Assembly: GCF_002286735.1 (NCBI RefSeq)
Contig: NZ_NRTA01000006.1
Location: 62,001 to 126,000, forward strand
Source of the DNA: Leptolyngbya sp. BC1307
GTDB taxonomy: Bacteria; Cyanobacteriota; Cyanobacteriia; Phormidesmidales; Phormidesmidaceae
Reading direction: 5' to 3'
DNA: 64,000 nucleotides
Shown here: one piece after another, positions 1 through 9,658 of the stretch
Position numbering within the stretch: position 1 is the stretch's first letter
How the letters are laid out: each line of letters begins with the position of its first letter
Position numbers and translations under genes: made by a program
The notes under the pieces: model-generated
What the model was told of the DNA's origin: nothing
Databases searched by the model: none
What the model saw: the letters and a program-made list of their open reading frames with translations, nothing else

Positions 1-261
1 TTCTTCGGCAACTTCTCGCCAGAGATGTACGCCAATGCCATCCCAATCGCTGCCGCTATCAGTGGAGGTCTCAATGGCAAAGGGCGGCGTATGGCTGACG
101 CCCACTTTCATCCGAGTCGATGCGTCTGTCGTGGGTGCGTCTGTCGCGGGCTGGCCTACAGCAGGTAACGAGCAAGCAATCCAGCTGGCTAATAAGGTGA
201 GGCTCCAGCAGAGGGGCTGAGCGATCGCCTTAGTAGTGGGCACTAAGCCACCAGCCGGCAC
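1..261 (-). CDS. Extracellular substrate-binding / GluR0-like protein, N-terminal part only
   Basis: This gene runs leftward off the window edge, so only about 87 N-terminal residues are visible. The reading frame begins with GTG at 261 (a second GTG at 243 is equally possible, and no ATG is available). It has a hydrophobic signal peptide ending near LPAVGQ, then a Thr/Asp-rich linker. The first strand of a family 3 solute-binding fold follows, with MKVGVSHTPPFAIET and then DWDGIGVHLWREVAEE. That pattern (V-G-V..PPF...G.G.DLWR.VA) is typical of bacterial amino-acid binding proteins and of cyanobacterial glutamate-receptor-like channels of the GluR0 type. Whether a channel pore follows cannot be seen here. 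The protein is probably periplasmic or membrane-bound. Confidence 0.6.
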   Translation of the reverse strand, partial: MPAGGLVPTTKAIAQPLCWSLTLLASWIACSLPAVGQPATDAPTTDASTRMKVGVSHTPPFAIETSTDSGSDWDGIGVHLWREVAEE

Positions 262-532
262 AAAGAGGGATAGTCACATAAAAGAAACACTCGAAAAGAT
301 TTCGCTGCCTGCTGAAGCAGCCACAGGCCACAATTCATCAGACCCTATCGCCTTCTTAGCGTCAGTCGCGTCTGTAAAAAGGCCAATTGCCACAAGACCC
401 TTTTACGACGCTTTAGGCCGCTAGCGTTGGGGCATGACTTTGGAGAGAACGGTGCTGGCAGACCAGTGCTATACACTTCTGTCTATAGGCTTAGTGGCTT
501 ATCCTAACCTAAAGCACGTCAGAGACTCTGTA

Positions 533-3310
533 ATGACTACAGTTCAGCAGTGGCACGCCCTCGATATCGACCAAGCGGTAGAAGCGCTAAGCGCCAGCCC
601 TGAGGAGGGTCTGTCGGCGCAAGCGGCAGAGCAAAGACTCGCTGAGTATGGCACCAACGAACTCAAAGAGACCGGTGGACGCAGTCGTTGGCAGATCTTG
701 CTTGATCAGTTCGCCGATGTCATGCTGCTGATGCTGATTGGGGTGGCAGTGGTGGCAGCGGTGCTGGATATCAGAGCAGGTGATTTTCCGAAGGATGCGA
801 TCGCCATTACCGCCATTGTCTTGCTGAATGCGGTGCTGGGCTACTTTCAAGAAAGCCGGGCTGAGCAGGCGCTGGCAGGGCTTAAAAACTTATCGGCTCC
901 TAGCGTACAGGCCATTCGAGACGGTCAGCGGCAGCAGGTGCCTGCCAAAGACTTAGTCCCCGGCGACGTGGTGCTATTAGAAGCTGGCGACCAGGTCGCC
1001 GCAGATGGACGGCTGCTAGAAGCGGCAAGTCTGCAAGCGCGGGAGTCGGCGCTCACAGGTGAAGCGACGGCGGTAGAAAAGCAGGCTGATACAAAGCTGT
1101 CGCCAGAGATCGATCTGGCCGACCGCAAGAATTTAGTTTTTCAAGGTACAGAGATTGTCCACGGGCGTGGCAGAATGCTGGTCACCCGCACGGGCATGAA
1201 GACTGAGATAGGGCGAATTGCCGAAATGATTCAGTCAGTATCAGTGCTGGCGACGCCTCTGCAACAGCGGCTGGCGCATCTGGGCAACACGCTGGTGATC
1301 GGGTCGCTGACGCTGGTGGCGCTGGTGGTGGTTGGCGGTTGCCTGGCACTGGGCTGGCAAGCATTTGAAGATCTGCTGACGGTATCGCTAAGTATGGCCG
1401 TAGCCGTCGTGCCAGAAGGACTGCCCGCTGTGATCACTGTGACACTGGCGATTGGCACGCAGCGCATGGTCCGGCGACACGCACTAATCCGGCGGCTACC
1501 GGCAGTAGAGACGCTGGGATCGGTAACGACGATTTGCTCAGATAAAACCGGGACGCTGACGCAAAATAAAATGGTGGTGCAGTCGGTGCATGTGCCGGGG
1601 CTGCCGTTTGAGCGCGACTTTACGGTGAGCGGTGAGGGCTATACGCCGGAGGGATCGTTTCAGCTAGGCGAAAAGTCGGTTGAGCCTTTAGAGAAGCCGA
1701 CACTGGCTATGCTGCTACTAAACTGCGCGCTGTGTAACGACGCGGCTTTGCAAACTGAAGCGGGAGAGTGGGCGATTGTCGGCGACCCCACTGAAGGGGC
1801 GCTGGTGACGCTGGCGGCTAAGGCGGGGCTAGAGAAAAAGCAGTTGGAATATGAGTTCACCCGGCAAGATGAGTTTCCGTTCTCTTCTGAACGCAAGCGG
1901 ATGAGCGTGGTGGTGACGGTGCCCGAGAGCAACCGCCTCGGCATTGAGGCAGCGGCGGTCGTTTTTGCTAAGGGATCGGCGGAGCTGCTGCTGGAGCGGT
2001 GCGATCGCATCGGGCGAGAAGGGCAATCGCTCACCGATGCGGCCCGTCAAGAAATTTTGCAAAAAGCGGAATCGCTCGCGGCTGACGGTGGGCGCGTACT
2101 GGGCTTTGCCTACCGGCCTTTAGGCAAAAACGAGACCACCACCGAACTCACCGAAGCCGCTGCTGAGCAAGATCTCATTTGGCTAGGTCAGGTGGCTATG
2201 CTCGACGCCCCCCGCCCCGAGGTTCGCGACGCCGTCAAACGCTGTCAGAGAGCTGGCATTCGCCCGGTGATGATTACCGGAGATCACCCGCTGACTGCCA
2301 AAGCGCTGGGTGTAGAGTTGGGTCTGCTAGCAGATGGTGAGACCAAGGCGTTGACCGGCCAGCAAATAGAGGCCATGAGCCAGGATGAGCTAGAAGCCGT
2401 CGTAAAATCGGTCAGCGTTTACGCGCGGGTGTCGCCAGAGCACAAGCTGCGGATTGTGCAGGCGCTGCAAGCACAAAATCAGGTGGTGGCCATGACCGGA
2501 GATGGGGTCAACGATGCGCCAGCGCTGAAGCAGGCAGACATCGGCGTGGCGATGGGGATTACCGGCACCGACGTTAGCAAAGAAGCCAGCGACATGGTGC
2601 TGCTAGACGACAACTTCGCTTCTATCGTCTCCGCGACCGAAGAAGGGCGGGTGGTGTATAGCAACATCCGCCGCTTTGTAAAATACATTCTCGGCTCCAA
2701 TATTGGCGAAGTCATCACCATTGCCCTTTCTCCCTTATTGCTGCCGATTGTGGCAGTGCCGCTGACGCCGCTGCAAATTTTGTGGATGAACCTGGTGACT
2801 GACGGCTTTCCGGCCCTGGCCCTGGCTCTAGAGCCGCCCGAGCCGAATATGATGGACAGACCGCCACACGATCCCAAAGAGAGCATTTTTGCCCGAGGAC
2901 TGGGGTTCTATATGGTTCGGGTGGGCATTGTCTTTGCGATTTTGGCAATTACCCTGATGCTCTGGTCTTATGGCTACACGCACAGCACACCCGGTAACCC
3001 AGACCGCTGGAAGACGATGGTATTTACCATGCTATGTCTGTCGCAGATGGGGCATGCGATCGCCGTTCGCTCTGACCGACGCTTAGCAATCGAAATGTCG
3101 CAGTTTTCTAATCCCTACGTGCTGCTGGCAGTCGTGGTTACAACGATATTGCAACTGCTGCTAATTTACGTGCCGCCGCTACGCAATTTCTTTGGCACTC
3201 ACTATCTTTCGCTGACAGAATTGACGGTCTGTGTGGGCTTTAGCACGCTGCTATTTGTGTGGGTTGAGCTAGAGAAGTTGTTTATTCGCAGTCGCACGGC
3301 TGCCAAGTAG
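533..3310 (+). CDS. pacL: P-type Ca2+-transporting ATPase, PacL type (P2)
   Basis: This is a cation-pumping P2-type ATPase of about 925 residues, the usual size for cyanobacterial PacL. Visible elements in order are the N-terminal cation ATPase domain, the actuator motif TGEA at about residue 175 (TGES is the common form), PEGLP in M4 at about 294-298 for ion binding, and the phosphorylation motif DKTGTLT with Asp337. These are followed by the TGDGVNDAP hinge at about 655, NLVTDG in M6 at about 753, and a C-terminal membrane domain. The open frame extends upstream to an ATG at 434, but family similarity begins at [11 protein letters not shown], so the ATG at 533 is preferred. It probably exports Ca2+ at the plasma membrane. 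The exact ion is inferred from family membership. Confidence 0.9.
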   Translation: MTTVQQWHALDIDQAVEALSASPEEGLSAQAAEQRLAEYGTNELKETGGRSRWQILLDQFADVMLLMLIGVAVVAAVLDIRAGDFPKDAIAITAIVLLNAVLGYFQESRAEQALAGLKNLSAPSVQAIRDGQRQQVPAKDLVPGDVVLLEAGDQVAADGRLLEAASLQARESALTGEATAVEKQADTKLSPEIDLADRKNLVFQGTEIVHGRGRMLVTRTGMKTEIGRIAEMIQSVSVLATPLQQRLAHLGNTLVIGSLTLVALVVVGGCLALGWQAFEDLLTVSLSMAVAVVPEGLPAVITVTLAIGTQRMVRRHALIRRLPAVETLGSVTTICSDKTGTLTQNKMVVQSVHVPGLPFERDFTVSGEGYTPEGSFQLGEKSVEPLEKPTLAMLLLNCALCNDAALQTEAGEWAIVGDPTEGALVTLAAKAGLEKKQLEYEFTRQDEFPFSSERKRMSVVVTVPESNRLGIEAAAVVFAKGSAELLLERCDRIGREGQSLTDAARQEILQKAESLAADGGRVLGFAYRPLGKNETTTELTEAAAEQDLIWLGQVAMLDAPRPEVRDAVKRCQRAGIRPVMITGDHPLTAKALGVELGLLADGETKALTGQQIEAMSQDELEAVVKSVSVYARVSPEHKLRIVQALQAQNQVVAMTGDGVNDAPALKQADIGVAMGITGTDVSKEASDMVLLDDNFASIVSATEEGRVVYSNIRRFVKYILGSNIGEVITIALSPLLLPIVAVPLTPLQILWMNLVTDGFPALALALEPPEPNMMDRPPHDPKESIFARGLGFYMVRVGIVFAILAITLMLWSYGYTHSTPGNPDRWKTMVFTMLCLSQMGHAIAVRSDRRLAIEMSQFSNPYVLLAVVVTTILQLLLIYVPPLRNFFGTHYLSLTELTVCVGFSTLLFVWVELEKLFIRSRTAAK

Positions 3311-3408
3311 GCAAGAAGTGACGGGGGCAACGACTAGCGACCTGAGGATACCGGCCTCGATCCCAGAAAGTTCCCTGTAAGATAGGAAGTGTCGTCTGGT
3401 TTTATGTT

Positions 3409-4185
3409 ATGAAGTCTCGCTTGCCTGATCCTTACCGCCAGCAGCCTGCTCCATTGAAGCGCGATCGCTTCTCCAAAACGAAGCGATCGCCGATTTTCCG
3501 CTCTTTGCAGCTATTGGCAATTGCGATGACTGGCGGCGCTGTGATCGTGGCAAGTCTGGCTGGGCTCGCCTTTTTACGCTCAGGCAGTCGGTTTATAGAA
3601 GGCATCCAGCTAGCGCTCACTCCCAAGCCACCCGAAGAAACGGTCGATGTGCGTACTGTGGTGATCGAACAGGTGCAGAATGTGAGTGAGCTGACGACGG
3701 CAGTCTTTACGATGGAAGCAGTGGTGCCGGCGCAGAGCGATCGCAAGCTGGGCGAATACACTATTGGCCAAACCAACCTGCTCTATGTTGCCTATGGCGA
3801 AGTGCGAGCGGGTGTAGATTTGGCTGAGATGAGCACCGCCGATGTCAGCACTTTTACAGCGGCAGATGGCGGACAGGGCGTCAGGCTAGTATTGCCGCCG
3901 CCCCAACTGCTAGATACCAAGATAGACGTAGAGCGCTCTAGCGTATATGACTACAGCCGGGGCTGGTTTAACCTGGGGCCAGATCGAGCGCCCGAACTAC
4001 AGGATCTAGCTCAAAGGGAAGCGCTCACTAAAATTGAGCAAGCCGCTTGTGAACAAGACATCTTAGGCCAGGCTAACGACCGCGCCGAACTGGTTGTCAG
4101 AGAGCTGCTTGAGAGCACAGGCTTTGAAACGGTGACTGTCGAACCGTCTCCCAATGACAGCACTGCTTGTCAGACCGCTAGCTAG
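3409..4185 (+). CDS. DUF4230 domain protein, membrane-anchored
   Basis: This 258-residue protein has one N-terminal membrane segment at about residues 35-58, preceded by a basic cytoplasmic tail, and then a large extracytoplasmic domain. The domain carries the features of DUF4230: an early alternating strand segment (TVDVRTVVIEQVQNVSEL), a central VYDYSRGWF motif, and a C-terminal helical segment ending in LLESTGFETVTVE. Function is unknown for the family. It is followed by the RraA-like gene after a short gap and may be cotranscribed with it. I see no catalytic signature. Confidence 0.75.
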   Translation: MKSRLPDPYRQQPAPLKRDRFSKTKRSPIFRSLQLLAIAMTGGAVIVASLAGLAFLRSGSRFIEGIQLALTPKPPEETVDVRTVVIEQVQNVSELTTAVFTMEAVVPAQSDRKLGEYTIGQTNLLYVAYGEVRAGVDLAEMSTADVSTFTAADGGQGVRLVLPPPQLLDTKIDVERSSVYDYSRGWFNLGPDRAPELQDLAQREALTKIEQAACEQDILGQANDRAELVVRELLESTGFETVTVEPSPNDSTACQTAS

Positions 4186-4237
4186 CTCGGTTTGCCGTCG
4201 TATGTTCAGCCACTCGCTTCATCTCACCCCGGTTCCC

Positions 4238-4858
4238 ATGTCCGACTATGCAAAGTACAGAGCGCTGTCGCCGACTGCCTACGCTGACGGCTTAGGCCGC
4301 GAGCAGTTTATGGATATTGGCCTGCAAGAAATTTGGCCGCAAATGCGGCGCATAGCCGGGCCTGCCTATACCGCTCGCTGCGCCCCCGGTGACAATTTGA
4401 TGTTTCACGCCGCAATCTACCGGGCTCAGCCGGGCGATGTGATTGTTGTCGAAGCCGGAGATAGTGACTACGCTCTCTGTGGGGGTAACGTATGTGCGAT
4501 CGCCCAAAAAAGAGGCATCGCTGGTTTTGTGATTGATGGCGCGGTGCGAGATCTCGCTGAAATCAGAGCAGCCCGCTTTCCGGTGTTTGCGAGAGGCTGT
4601 ATCCCCATTCCTGGAGCAAAAGAAACGCTGGGTTCACTGAATACGCCAGTTGTCTGCGGCGGTGTGCGTGTGTCACCCGGCGATATCATCATTGCCGATG
4701 AAGAGGGGATTGCGGTTGTGCCAATAGCCCGCCAGGAAGAAGTCTGGCAGATTGCCAAAAATAGAACAGAAAAAGACGCGGCTCAGTCTCTGGCTGAGTG
4801 GGAGAACGCCCACCAGGCAAAAGTGGAGAAAATTCTAGCCGAGAAGGGCTTCAAATAG
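4238..4858 (+). CDS. RraA-family protein (RNase E regulator / HMG aldolase fold)
   Basis: This 206-residue protein belongs to the RraA/MenG-like family, which includes RNase E inhibitors and Mg-dependent 4-hydroxy-4-methyl-2-oxoglutarate aldolases. The signature GGNVCAIAQKRGIAGFVIDG followed by AVRD matches the G-G...R-D metal and substrate site of the aldolase members. The downstream segment VSPGDIIIADEEGIAVVP is also conserved. The open frame continues upstream to 4154, overlapping the DUF4230 gene, but homology begins at MSDYAKYRALSP, so the ATG at 4238 is chosen. No clear Shine-Dalgarno is present. Because the catalytic Arg-Asp is retained, an aldolase or decarboxylase role is as likely as RNase E regulation. 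Confidence 0.8.
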   Translation: MSDYAKYRALSPTAYADGLGREQFMDIGLQEIWPQMRRIAGPAYTARCAPGDNLMFHAAIYRAQPGDVIVVEAGDSDYALCGGNVCAIAQKRGIAGFVIDGAVRDLAEIRAARFPVFARGCIPIPGAKETLGSLNTPVVCGGVRVSPGDIIIADEEGIAVVPIARQEEVWQIAKNRTEKDAAQSLAEWENAHQAKVEKILAEKGFK

Positions 4859-5195
4859 AGGTTGAATCTGCTTTTAAGACAAAGCTAACGCTTCTGCAAG
4901 GCTATGCCGGTCGGTCTAATAAAGGCTTTTAAAGAGCAGCGACTCACTGATGCCTGGACGGTCGGCTAAAGCACGTCAGCTCATCCCTTCACACGTGAAA
5001 ATTTTCTTGATGATTAAGCTAATTACCTCTACGCAGGTATAAAGTATGTGGGCCTTATAAAGCCTCCTCAGGTTTACGGACATCTAATATTTTTTGTGGA
5101 TAGATATAGCAAGGGCATAACTGTTACGAGGTAGCTGCTTCAGTAACAGTCCGCATTTCTGTCTGTTCTTAATAAATTCTCAAATGAAGGTGTCT
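4859..5195. other. Intergenic region, no gene seen
   Basis: This spacer lies between the RraA-like gene and the small PEP-CTERM gene. I find no ORF with support, no tRNA and no clear intrinsic terminator. It contains A/T-rich sequence before the next gene that may hold its promoter, but no convincing -35/-10 pair at standard spacing. Confidence 0.5.
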
Positions 5196-5567
5196 ATGAA
5201 CCCAATGATTACATTCATGAAGAAGCAAGGGCTGAAGGTATCTTTACCGCTTCTTCTGCTGGCGACTGGCTGCGATACTCAGAGTCTGTCGGCTGCTCTT
5301 CGTCCTAGCAATGTAGTGTCAAGCGACTTCACTGCTGATGTTGTAAGGCCTGGCTCAGGTACTCCTGAGACTAGCAGCACTGCTACCATGCCCTCTCCTG
5401 CTGTAGCTTCTGATGGTTCAAGCAAAGGAACGGCAACGGAAGCTCCCGTGCCCTCTCTTTCGGTAGCTGGTGACACAGCTGCTTCAGTGCCCGAGCCTGC
5501 AACTTTAGCAGGTTTGGCGATCGCCGGACTAGGTATGGGCGCAATCAAGCGAAAGCGCACTGCCTAG
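5196..5567 (+). CDS. Small PEP-CTERM protein with lipobox-like N-terminus
   Basis: This 123-residue secreted protein is of unknown function. It has a basic N-terminus and a hydrophobic stretch SLPLLLLATGC that looks like a signal peptide with a weak lipobox (Cys26). The middle is a low-complexity Ser/Thr/Pro/Ala linker. The C-terminus is a clear PEP-CTERM sorting signal: VPEP, a hydrophobic helix of about 15 residues rich in Gly and Ala, then KRKRTA. PEP-CTERM tails are processed by an exosortase in bacteria that make extracellular polymer. The ATG at 5196 is preferred because AAGG lies 5 bases upstream; ATGs at 5184 and 5217 are in frame. Carrying both a lipobox and a PEP-CTERM tail is unusual. 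Confidence 0.7.
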   Translation: MNPMITFMKKQGLKVSLPLLLLATGCDTQSLSAALRPSNVVSSDFTADVVRPGSGTPETSSTATMPSPAVASDGSSKGTATEAPVPSLSVAGDTAASVPEPATLAGLAIAGLGMGAIKRKRTA

Positions 5568-6001
5568 ATTGCTAATGAACAGTCAGTGGTTTTAGCATCA
5601 GGTGTTGACTTGCAGATTAGGGGCTGACGCCCACGAGCTATTAGCCCTACCCAGCTAGACATCTGAACTAGAATCACGCTTGCTTATCTGATATCTAGCG
5701 CCCAGCAAGACACCGATGAGTTCGTTAGTACCGGATCACCGAAGCCTTGTTTGAGCTATTTAGAGTCGAGATTAAAGTAAGCGGAAGACCCCAGCTCGGC
5801 CAGCCACCCGGTAGCCGAGCTTTTTTCATGCGGGCTCAGCGCTCGCCTACTGTCTTGATGTATTCCTATCTCTATATAACCCCGAGCTGACCCATTGCTA
5901 TCTCAGGGGATAGACCGATCTCACCAAAGCTATAATAACTTGAAGTTAGTCGTTGCTACGGAGTGCGACAGCTATCTTTTTGCCTCTCAAATCTTTTGTC
6001 A
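5568..6001. other. Intergenic region with a terminator; possible small RNA
   Basis: No supported ORF lies here. A strong intrinsic terminator at 5793-5826 sits more than 220 bases after the PEP-CTERM stop codon. This implies either a long 3' UTR or a separate short transcript ending at that hairpin. The sequence around 5620-5660 can form short hairpins (GGGC...GCCC), but I could not match it to a known RNA family. Confidence 0.4.
5793..5826 (+). terminator. Rho-independent terminator
   Basis: A perfect 8-bp stem AGCTCGGC / GCCGAGCT with a 13-base loop is followed directly by a run of six T residues. This is a textbook intrinsic terminator for plus-strand transcription. Confidence 0.85.
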
Positions 6002-6481
6002 ATGAATCCGATGGAGCATTCTTCGCTTGAACAGCTGCTAGCTGATCTCAAACAGTCGGATGCAGCCGTCCGCGATCGCGCCTCAGCCACCCTTTGGCAC
6101 CTGTGGTTTCACCAAAAAGGCGTCTATGGCTTCCAGCAGCTCATGCAGGCTCAGAAGCTGCTAGAAGAGGGCCAGCCCGATCAGGCTGAAGCGCTGCTAG
6201 ACGATGTTATTAGAGTCCAACCCGATTTTGCCGAAGCCTGGAACCGGCGGGCTGTTTTACACTACACCCGTGGCAATTACTGGCAGGCGATCGCCGACTG
6301 TCAAAAAGTCATTCAGCTGGTGCCTCACCATTTCGGTGCGCTTCACGGATTAGGGCTTTGCCATTGCGCCGTTGGTCATTACGCTGCCGCTATTCAGTCT
6401 TTTCGACAGGCGCTCATCGTGCAGCCCTATGCGACGGCCAACCAGCGAATGATTTTAGAATGTACCGCCCAGCTAGCGTAG
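6002..6481 (+). CDS. Tetratricopeptide repeat protein
   Basis: This is a protein of about 159 residues with three consecutive TPR units: QAQKLLEEGQPDQAEALLDD, then AWNRRAVLHYTRGNYWQAI, then ALHGLGLCHCAVGHYAAAIQ. Each shows the W/L-G-Y-A-P spacing of the motif. An N-terminal HEAT-like helix (EQLLADLKQSDAAVRDRASA) precedes them. It has no signal peptide, so it should be a cytoplasmic scaffold. The open frame extends to a GTG at 5963, but the ATG at 6002 (or 6011) fits similarity better. Partners are unknown. Confidence 0.8.
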   Translation: MNPMEHSSLEQLLADLKQSDAAVRDRASATLWHLWFHQKGVYGFQQLMQAQKLLEEGQPDQAEALLDDVIRVQPDFAEAWNRRAVLHYTRGNYWQAIADCQKVIQLVPHHFGALHGLGLCHCAVGHYAAAIQSFRQALIVQPYATANQRMILECTAQLA

Positions 6482-6657
6482 CTGACGCGCAGTCTTCCTG
6501 ACGATCTGCGGCCAGTCGCACAGATCACATCTAAATTGTCAGCAGCAAAACGTGAACTAGATACTCAAGAGAAACCGCTCAAAGCGGTGCATTCTATGGC
6601 AACCTGAAAGGGAATCCCTGACCTGATGTACCGGGTTAACTGCACTCGATCCTCACT

Positions 6658-7938
6658 ATGCCAACTCTGTCTTCTCCCCCTGCGCCTATCAGCACTTCAT
6701 CTGATACCCCTGCTGAGGCCGCTGACTTTGAGACCACCATCATCCGGCGCAAGACTCGCCCGGTAAAAGTGGGCGATGTCACCATCGGCAGCGGGCACCC
6801 GGTCGTGGTGCAGTCGATGATCAATGAAGACACGCTCGATATTGACGGCTCGGTAGCCGGCATTCGGCGGCTGCACGAAATTGGCTGTGAGATTGTGCGG
6901 GTAACGGTACCTAGCATGGCTCATGCCCGCGCCTTAGCCGAAATCAAAGACCGGCTGGCCAAGACCTATCAGACTGTGCCGCTGGTCGCTGACGTTCATC
7001 ATAACGGCATGAAAATCGCGCTAGAGGTGGCTAAGCACGTCGATAAGGTACGGATTAATCCGGGTCTGTATGTCTTTGAAAAACCGGCGAGCGATCGCAC
7101 CGAATACACCCAGGCCGAATTTGACGGCATCGGCGCAAAAATCCGCGAAACCTTAGAGCCGCTCGTCATTTCGCTACGAGATCAGGGCAAAGCCATGCGC
7201 ATTGGCGTCAATCATGGCTCTCTGGCAGAGCGAATGCTCTTTACCTACGGCGACACGCCCGAAGGCATGGTGGAATCGGCCCTAGAATTTATCCGCATCT
7301 GTGAGTCGCTAGATTTTTATAACATCGTCATCTCGCTTAAGGCTTCGCGGGTGCCCGTTATGCTAGCGGCCTATCGGCTGATGGTAAAACGCATGGACGA
7401 ACTCGGCATGAGCTACCCCCTGCATTTGGGCGTCACTGAAGCGGGCGATGGCGAATATGGCCGAATTAAGTCAACCGCAGGCATCGGCACGCTCCTGGCG
7501 ATGGGCATTGGCGATACCATCCGCGTCTCTCTGACCGAAGCCCCCGAAAAAGAAATTCCGGTGTGCTACAGCATCTTGCAGGCTTTGGGATTGCGCAAAA
7601 CCATGGTGGAGTACGTCGCTTGCCCCTCTTGCGGTCGTACCCTGTTTAATTTAGAAGAAGTACTGCATAAAGTACGTGAAGCCACTAGCCACCTTACCGG
7701 CTTAGATATCGCCGTGATGGGCTGCATCGTCAACGGCCCGGGTGAGATGGCTGACGCCGACTATGGCTACGTCGGTAAGCAGCCGGGTACCATTGCGCTC
7801 TATCGAGGCCGCGAAGAGATTAAGCGCGTGCCCGAAGCCCAAGGGGTAGAAGAATTGATCAACTTAATCAAAGGCGACGGCCGCTGGCTAGAGCCCGACA
7901 CAGAAACCACAGCTGCACCGGTCGGCGCTACGGTGTAA
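6658..7938 (+). CDS. ispG: 4-hydroxy-3-methylbut-2-en-1-yl diphosphate synthase (ferredoxin)
   Basis: This is the penultimate enzyme of the MEP isoprenoid pathway. It converts methylerythritol cyclodiphosphate to HMBPP with a 4Fe-4S cluster and, in cyanobacteria, electrons from ferredoxin. The protein is 426 residues. The TIM-barrel half begins with [15 protein letters not shown] and contains [16 protein letters not shown]. The C-terminal half carries the cluster ligands [14 protein letters not shown] (Cys322 and Cys325) and [16 protein letters not shown] (Cys356 and catalytic Glu363). The single-subunit architecture without the plant insertion is the bacterial form. The start at 6658 leaves a Ser/Pro-rich N-terminal tail, as is usual in cyanobacteria. 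It supplies precursors for carotenoids, chlorophyll and quinones. Confidence 0.97.
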   Translation: MPTLSSPPAPISTSSDTPAEAADFETTIIRRKTRPVKVGDVTIGSGHPVVVQSMINEDTLDIDGSVAGIRRLHEIGCEIVRVTVPSMAHARALAEIKDRLAKTYQTVPLVADVHHNGMKIALEVAKHVDKVRINPGLYVFEKPASDRTEYTQAEFDGIGAKIRETLEPLVISLRDQGKAMRIGVNHGSLAERMLFTYGDTPEGMVESALEFIRICESLDFYNIVISLKASRVPVMLAAYRLMVKRMDELGMSYPLHLGVTEAGDGEYGRIKSTAGIGTLLAMGIGDTIRVSLTEAPEKEIPVCYSILQALGLRKTMVEYVACPSCGRTLFNLEEVLHKVREATSHLTGLDIAVMGCIVNGPGEMADADYGYVGKQPGTIALYRGREEIKRVPEAQGVEELINLIKGDGRWLEPDTETTAAPVGATV

Positions 7939-8266
7939 AAGCCTGGTAGCAGTTGGGCGGCTATAGTTTGCTTGCGGTTATATAGCGTTGGTCACTTGGC
8001 TTGAATACAGCAACGCAGGCAACCCCTTTGCATAACAACAGGCCAAGTGACTCGCGCTACCCAAATGCATCCGGGTAACGCTATATGTTCGCTTAGAAAA
8101 CTGGTCTAAACCCCAGATAATAAGCCTTGACTTTGTCTTACCTTATATACTTAAGTACATCCTTTAAACGAGCGAGGTATCTCTTTACCCTAAGCTCAGA
8201 CTACTAATAAGGGGTGTGTGCTAAATTGGGCATATTGATGTCCTCCTCACAGGATTCTTAATCTTT
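7939..8266. other. Intergenic region holding one copy of the 105-bp repeat
   Basis: No ORF is supported between ispG and the protease gene. The main content is the nested palindromic repeat at 7981-8085. The remainder is moderately A/T-rich and probably contains the promoter of the downstream gene. Confidence 0.6.
7981..8085. repeat. 105-bp dispersed nested-palindrome repeat, copy A
   Basis: The ends are the inverted pair TATAGCGTT / AACGCTATA. Inside lies a second perfect 10-bp pair GTCACTTGGC / GCCAAGTGAC. A second copy at 30849-30953 has the same length and differs at about 5 positions. The structure is that of a REP/MITE-like non-autonomous element able to fold into a cruciform or RNA hairpin. 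Confidence 0.85.
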
Positions 8267-9565
8267 ATGGCAGTTACCAAGCGCGGTCTTATCCTTGGAG
8301 CAACCGCATTAGCGAGTGTCGCCGTCGTCGTTACAGGCACCGGTATTCACCTGGCCGATGGCCAAGCATTCTTTAAGGAAAGCCCCAAAGAGCTGATCGA
8401 CGAGGTCTGGCAGCTCATCGATCACGAATATGTCGATGGGTCATTTAACTCCGTTGACTGGGAGGGCGTTCGGACGACATATCTCAACCGCACCTACACG
8501 GACCAAGAAGAAGCTTACACAGCTGTGCGCGAGATGCTAGAGCAGCTTGAAGATCCCTACACCCGGTTTATGGATCCTCAAGAATTTAGCAACATGCAAA
8601 TCGACACCTCGGGCGAGCTGACCGGGGTCGGTATTCAAATCACTCAAGAAGAAGAAACCAAAGAAATAGTCGTCGTTTCACCGATTGCGCAAACGCCCGC
8701 TTACGAAGCCGGACTGCTCTCTGGCGATGTGATTACCGCTATCGATGGGCAAAGCACTGAGGGTATGGCGCTGAGCGACGCAGTCAACCTGATTCGCGGG
8801 CCGGTTAACTCGCAGGTACAGATCTCGGTCAATCGTGACAGTCGTCCGATGGAGTTTGAGCTTACGCGGGCACGCATCGAAATTCATCCGGTTGAATACT
8901 CTGTAGAGACTGGACCTGAAGGGTCGGTGGGCTATATTCGCCTGACGCAATTTAGTGCTAACGCTGCGGCTGAAATGCGCGAGGCGATTCAGTCGCTAGA
9001 GAAGCGTGATGTGACTGGCTACGTGCTTGACTTGCGCTCTAACCCGGGCGGCCTGCTCTTCTCCAGTATTGACATTGCTGAGATGTGGATAGAAGAAGGC
9101 ACTATCGTCTCGACGGTAGATCGCAATTCGATAAGCGATGAAGAGGTGGCGCACAATCAGGCGCTGACTGACCGGCCCCTGGTGGTGCTGGTTGACGGCG
9201 GCTCAGCGAGTGCCAGTGAAATACTCTCTGGCGCACTGCAAGACAATAATCGAGCTACGCTGGTTGGTACCCAAACCTTTGGTAAGGGATTAGTACAGTC
9301 GGTTCGCGGCCTGGCAGACGGCTCGGGTGTAGCGGTCACCATTGCCAAATACCTGACGCCAGACGGTCGAGATATCAATAAGCAGGGCATTGAACCTGAC
9401 TTTGTCGTGGAGTTAACCGAAGAACAGCGCGACATGCTCGCAGAAGATCGCGAGAAGATTGGCACACCAGAAGATCCGCAGTACGCTAAAGCGCTGGAAG
9501 TGCTTACCGACTCTATTCGCGCTCAGCGACAGTCGGCTAGTGCTGTAGGGACTGCTAGGCAGTAG
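8267..9565 (+). CDS. Carboxyl-terminal processing protease (S41, CtpA family)
   Basis: This 432-residue periplasmic or lumenal serine protease has an N-terminal signal/anchor segment (about residues 5-25). It is followed by a helical bundle with an EDPYTRF segment, a PDZ domain starting at LTGVGIQI, and the catalytic core. The Ser-Lys dyad is visible as GGSASASEI (Ser315) and TFGKGLVQ (Lys340), with the 25-residue spacing seen in the family. Cyanobacteria carry three paralogs: CtpA matures PSII protein D1, while CtpB and CtpC have other substrates. The sequence alone does not say which this is, so no symbol is given. An AGGA motif precedes the ATG at a rather long distance. Confidence 0.92.
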   Translation: MAVTKRGLILGATALASVAVVVTGTGIHLADGQAFFKESPKELIDEVWQLIDHEYVDGSFNSVDWEGVRTTYLNRTYTDQEEAYTAVREMLEQLEDPYTRFMDPQEFSNMQIDTSGELTGVGIQITQEEETKEIVVVSPIAQTPAYEAGLLSGDVITAIDGQSTEGMALSDAVNLIRGPVNSQVQISVNRDSRPMEFELTRARIEIHPVEYSVETGPEGSVGYIRLTQFSANAAAEMREAIQSLEKRDVTGYVLDLRSNPGGLLFSSIDIAEMWIEEGTIVSTVDRNSISDEEVAHNQALTDRPLVVLVDGGSASASEILSGALQDNNRATLVGTQTFGKGLVQSVRGLADGSGVAVTIAKYLTPDGRDINKQGIEPDFVVELTEEQRDMLAEDREKIGTPEDPQYAKALEVLTDSIRAQRQSASAVGTARQ

Positions 9566-9604
9566 TTGCTTTTAGTGGGTAGTACGCAGTAGGCAGTAAA
9601 TAGT

Positions 9605-9630
9605 AACCAGTAGAGTTCCCTCTACTGGTT
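9605..9630. terminator. Hairpin between convergent genes, probable bidirectional terminator
   Basis: A perfect 11-bp stem AACCAGTAGAG / CTCTACTGGTT with the 4-base loop TTCC lies between the protease gene and the minus-strand small gene. There is no T tract immediately after it, so termination strength is uncertain. The preceding 40 bases contain degenerate repeats of an AGTA(G/A)-type unit. Confidence 0.5.
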
Positions 9631-9658
9631 CACTTTCAGGTTTACCTTTTAGATAGGG

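Noticed and set aside
236-424. 62-residue plus-strand ORF
   Set aside because: It shows no similarity and overlaps the signal-peptide end of the minus-strand partial gene.
434-532. N-terminal extension of the PacL ATPase frame
   Set aside because: The residues before [11 protein letters not shown] have no resemblance to the family and the length without them equals PacL.
4154-4237. Upstream extension of the RraA-like frame
   Set aside because: It overlaps the DUF4230 gene in another frame and has no family similarity.
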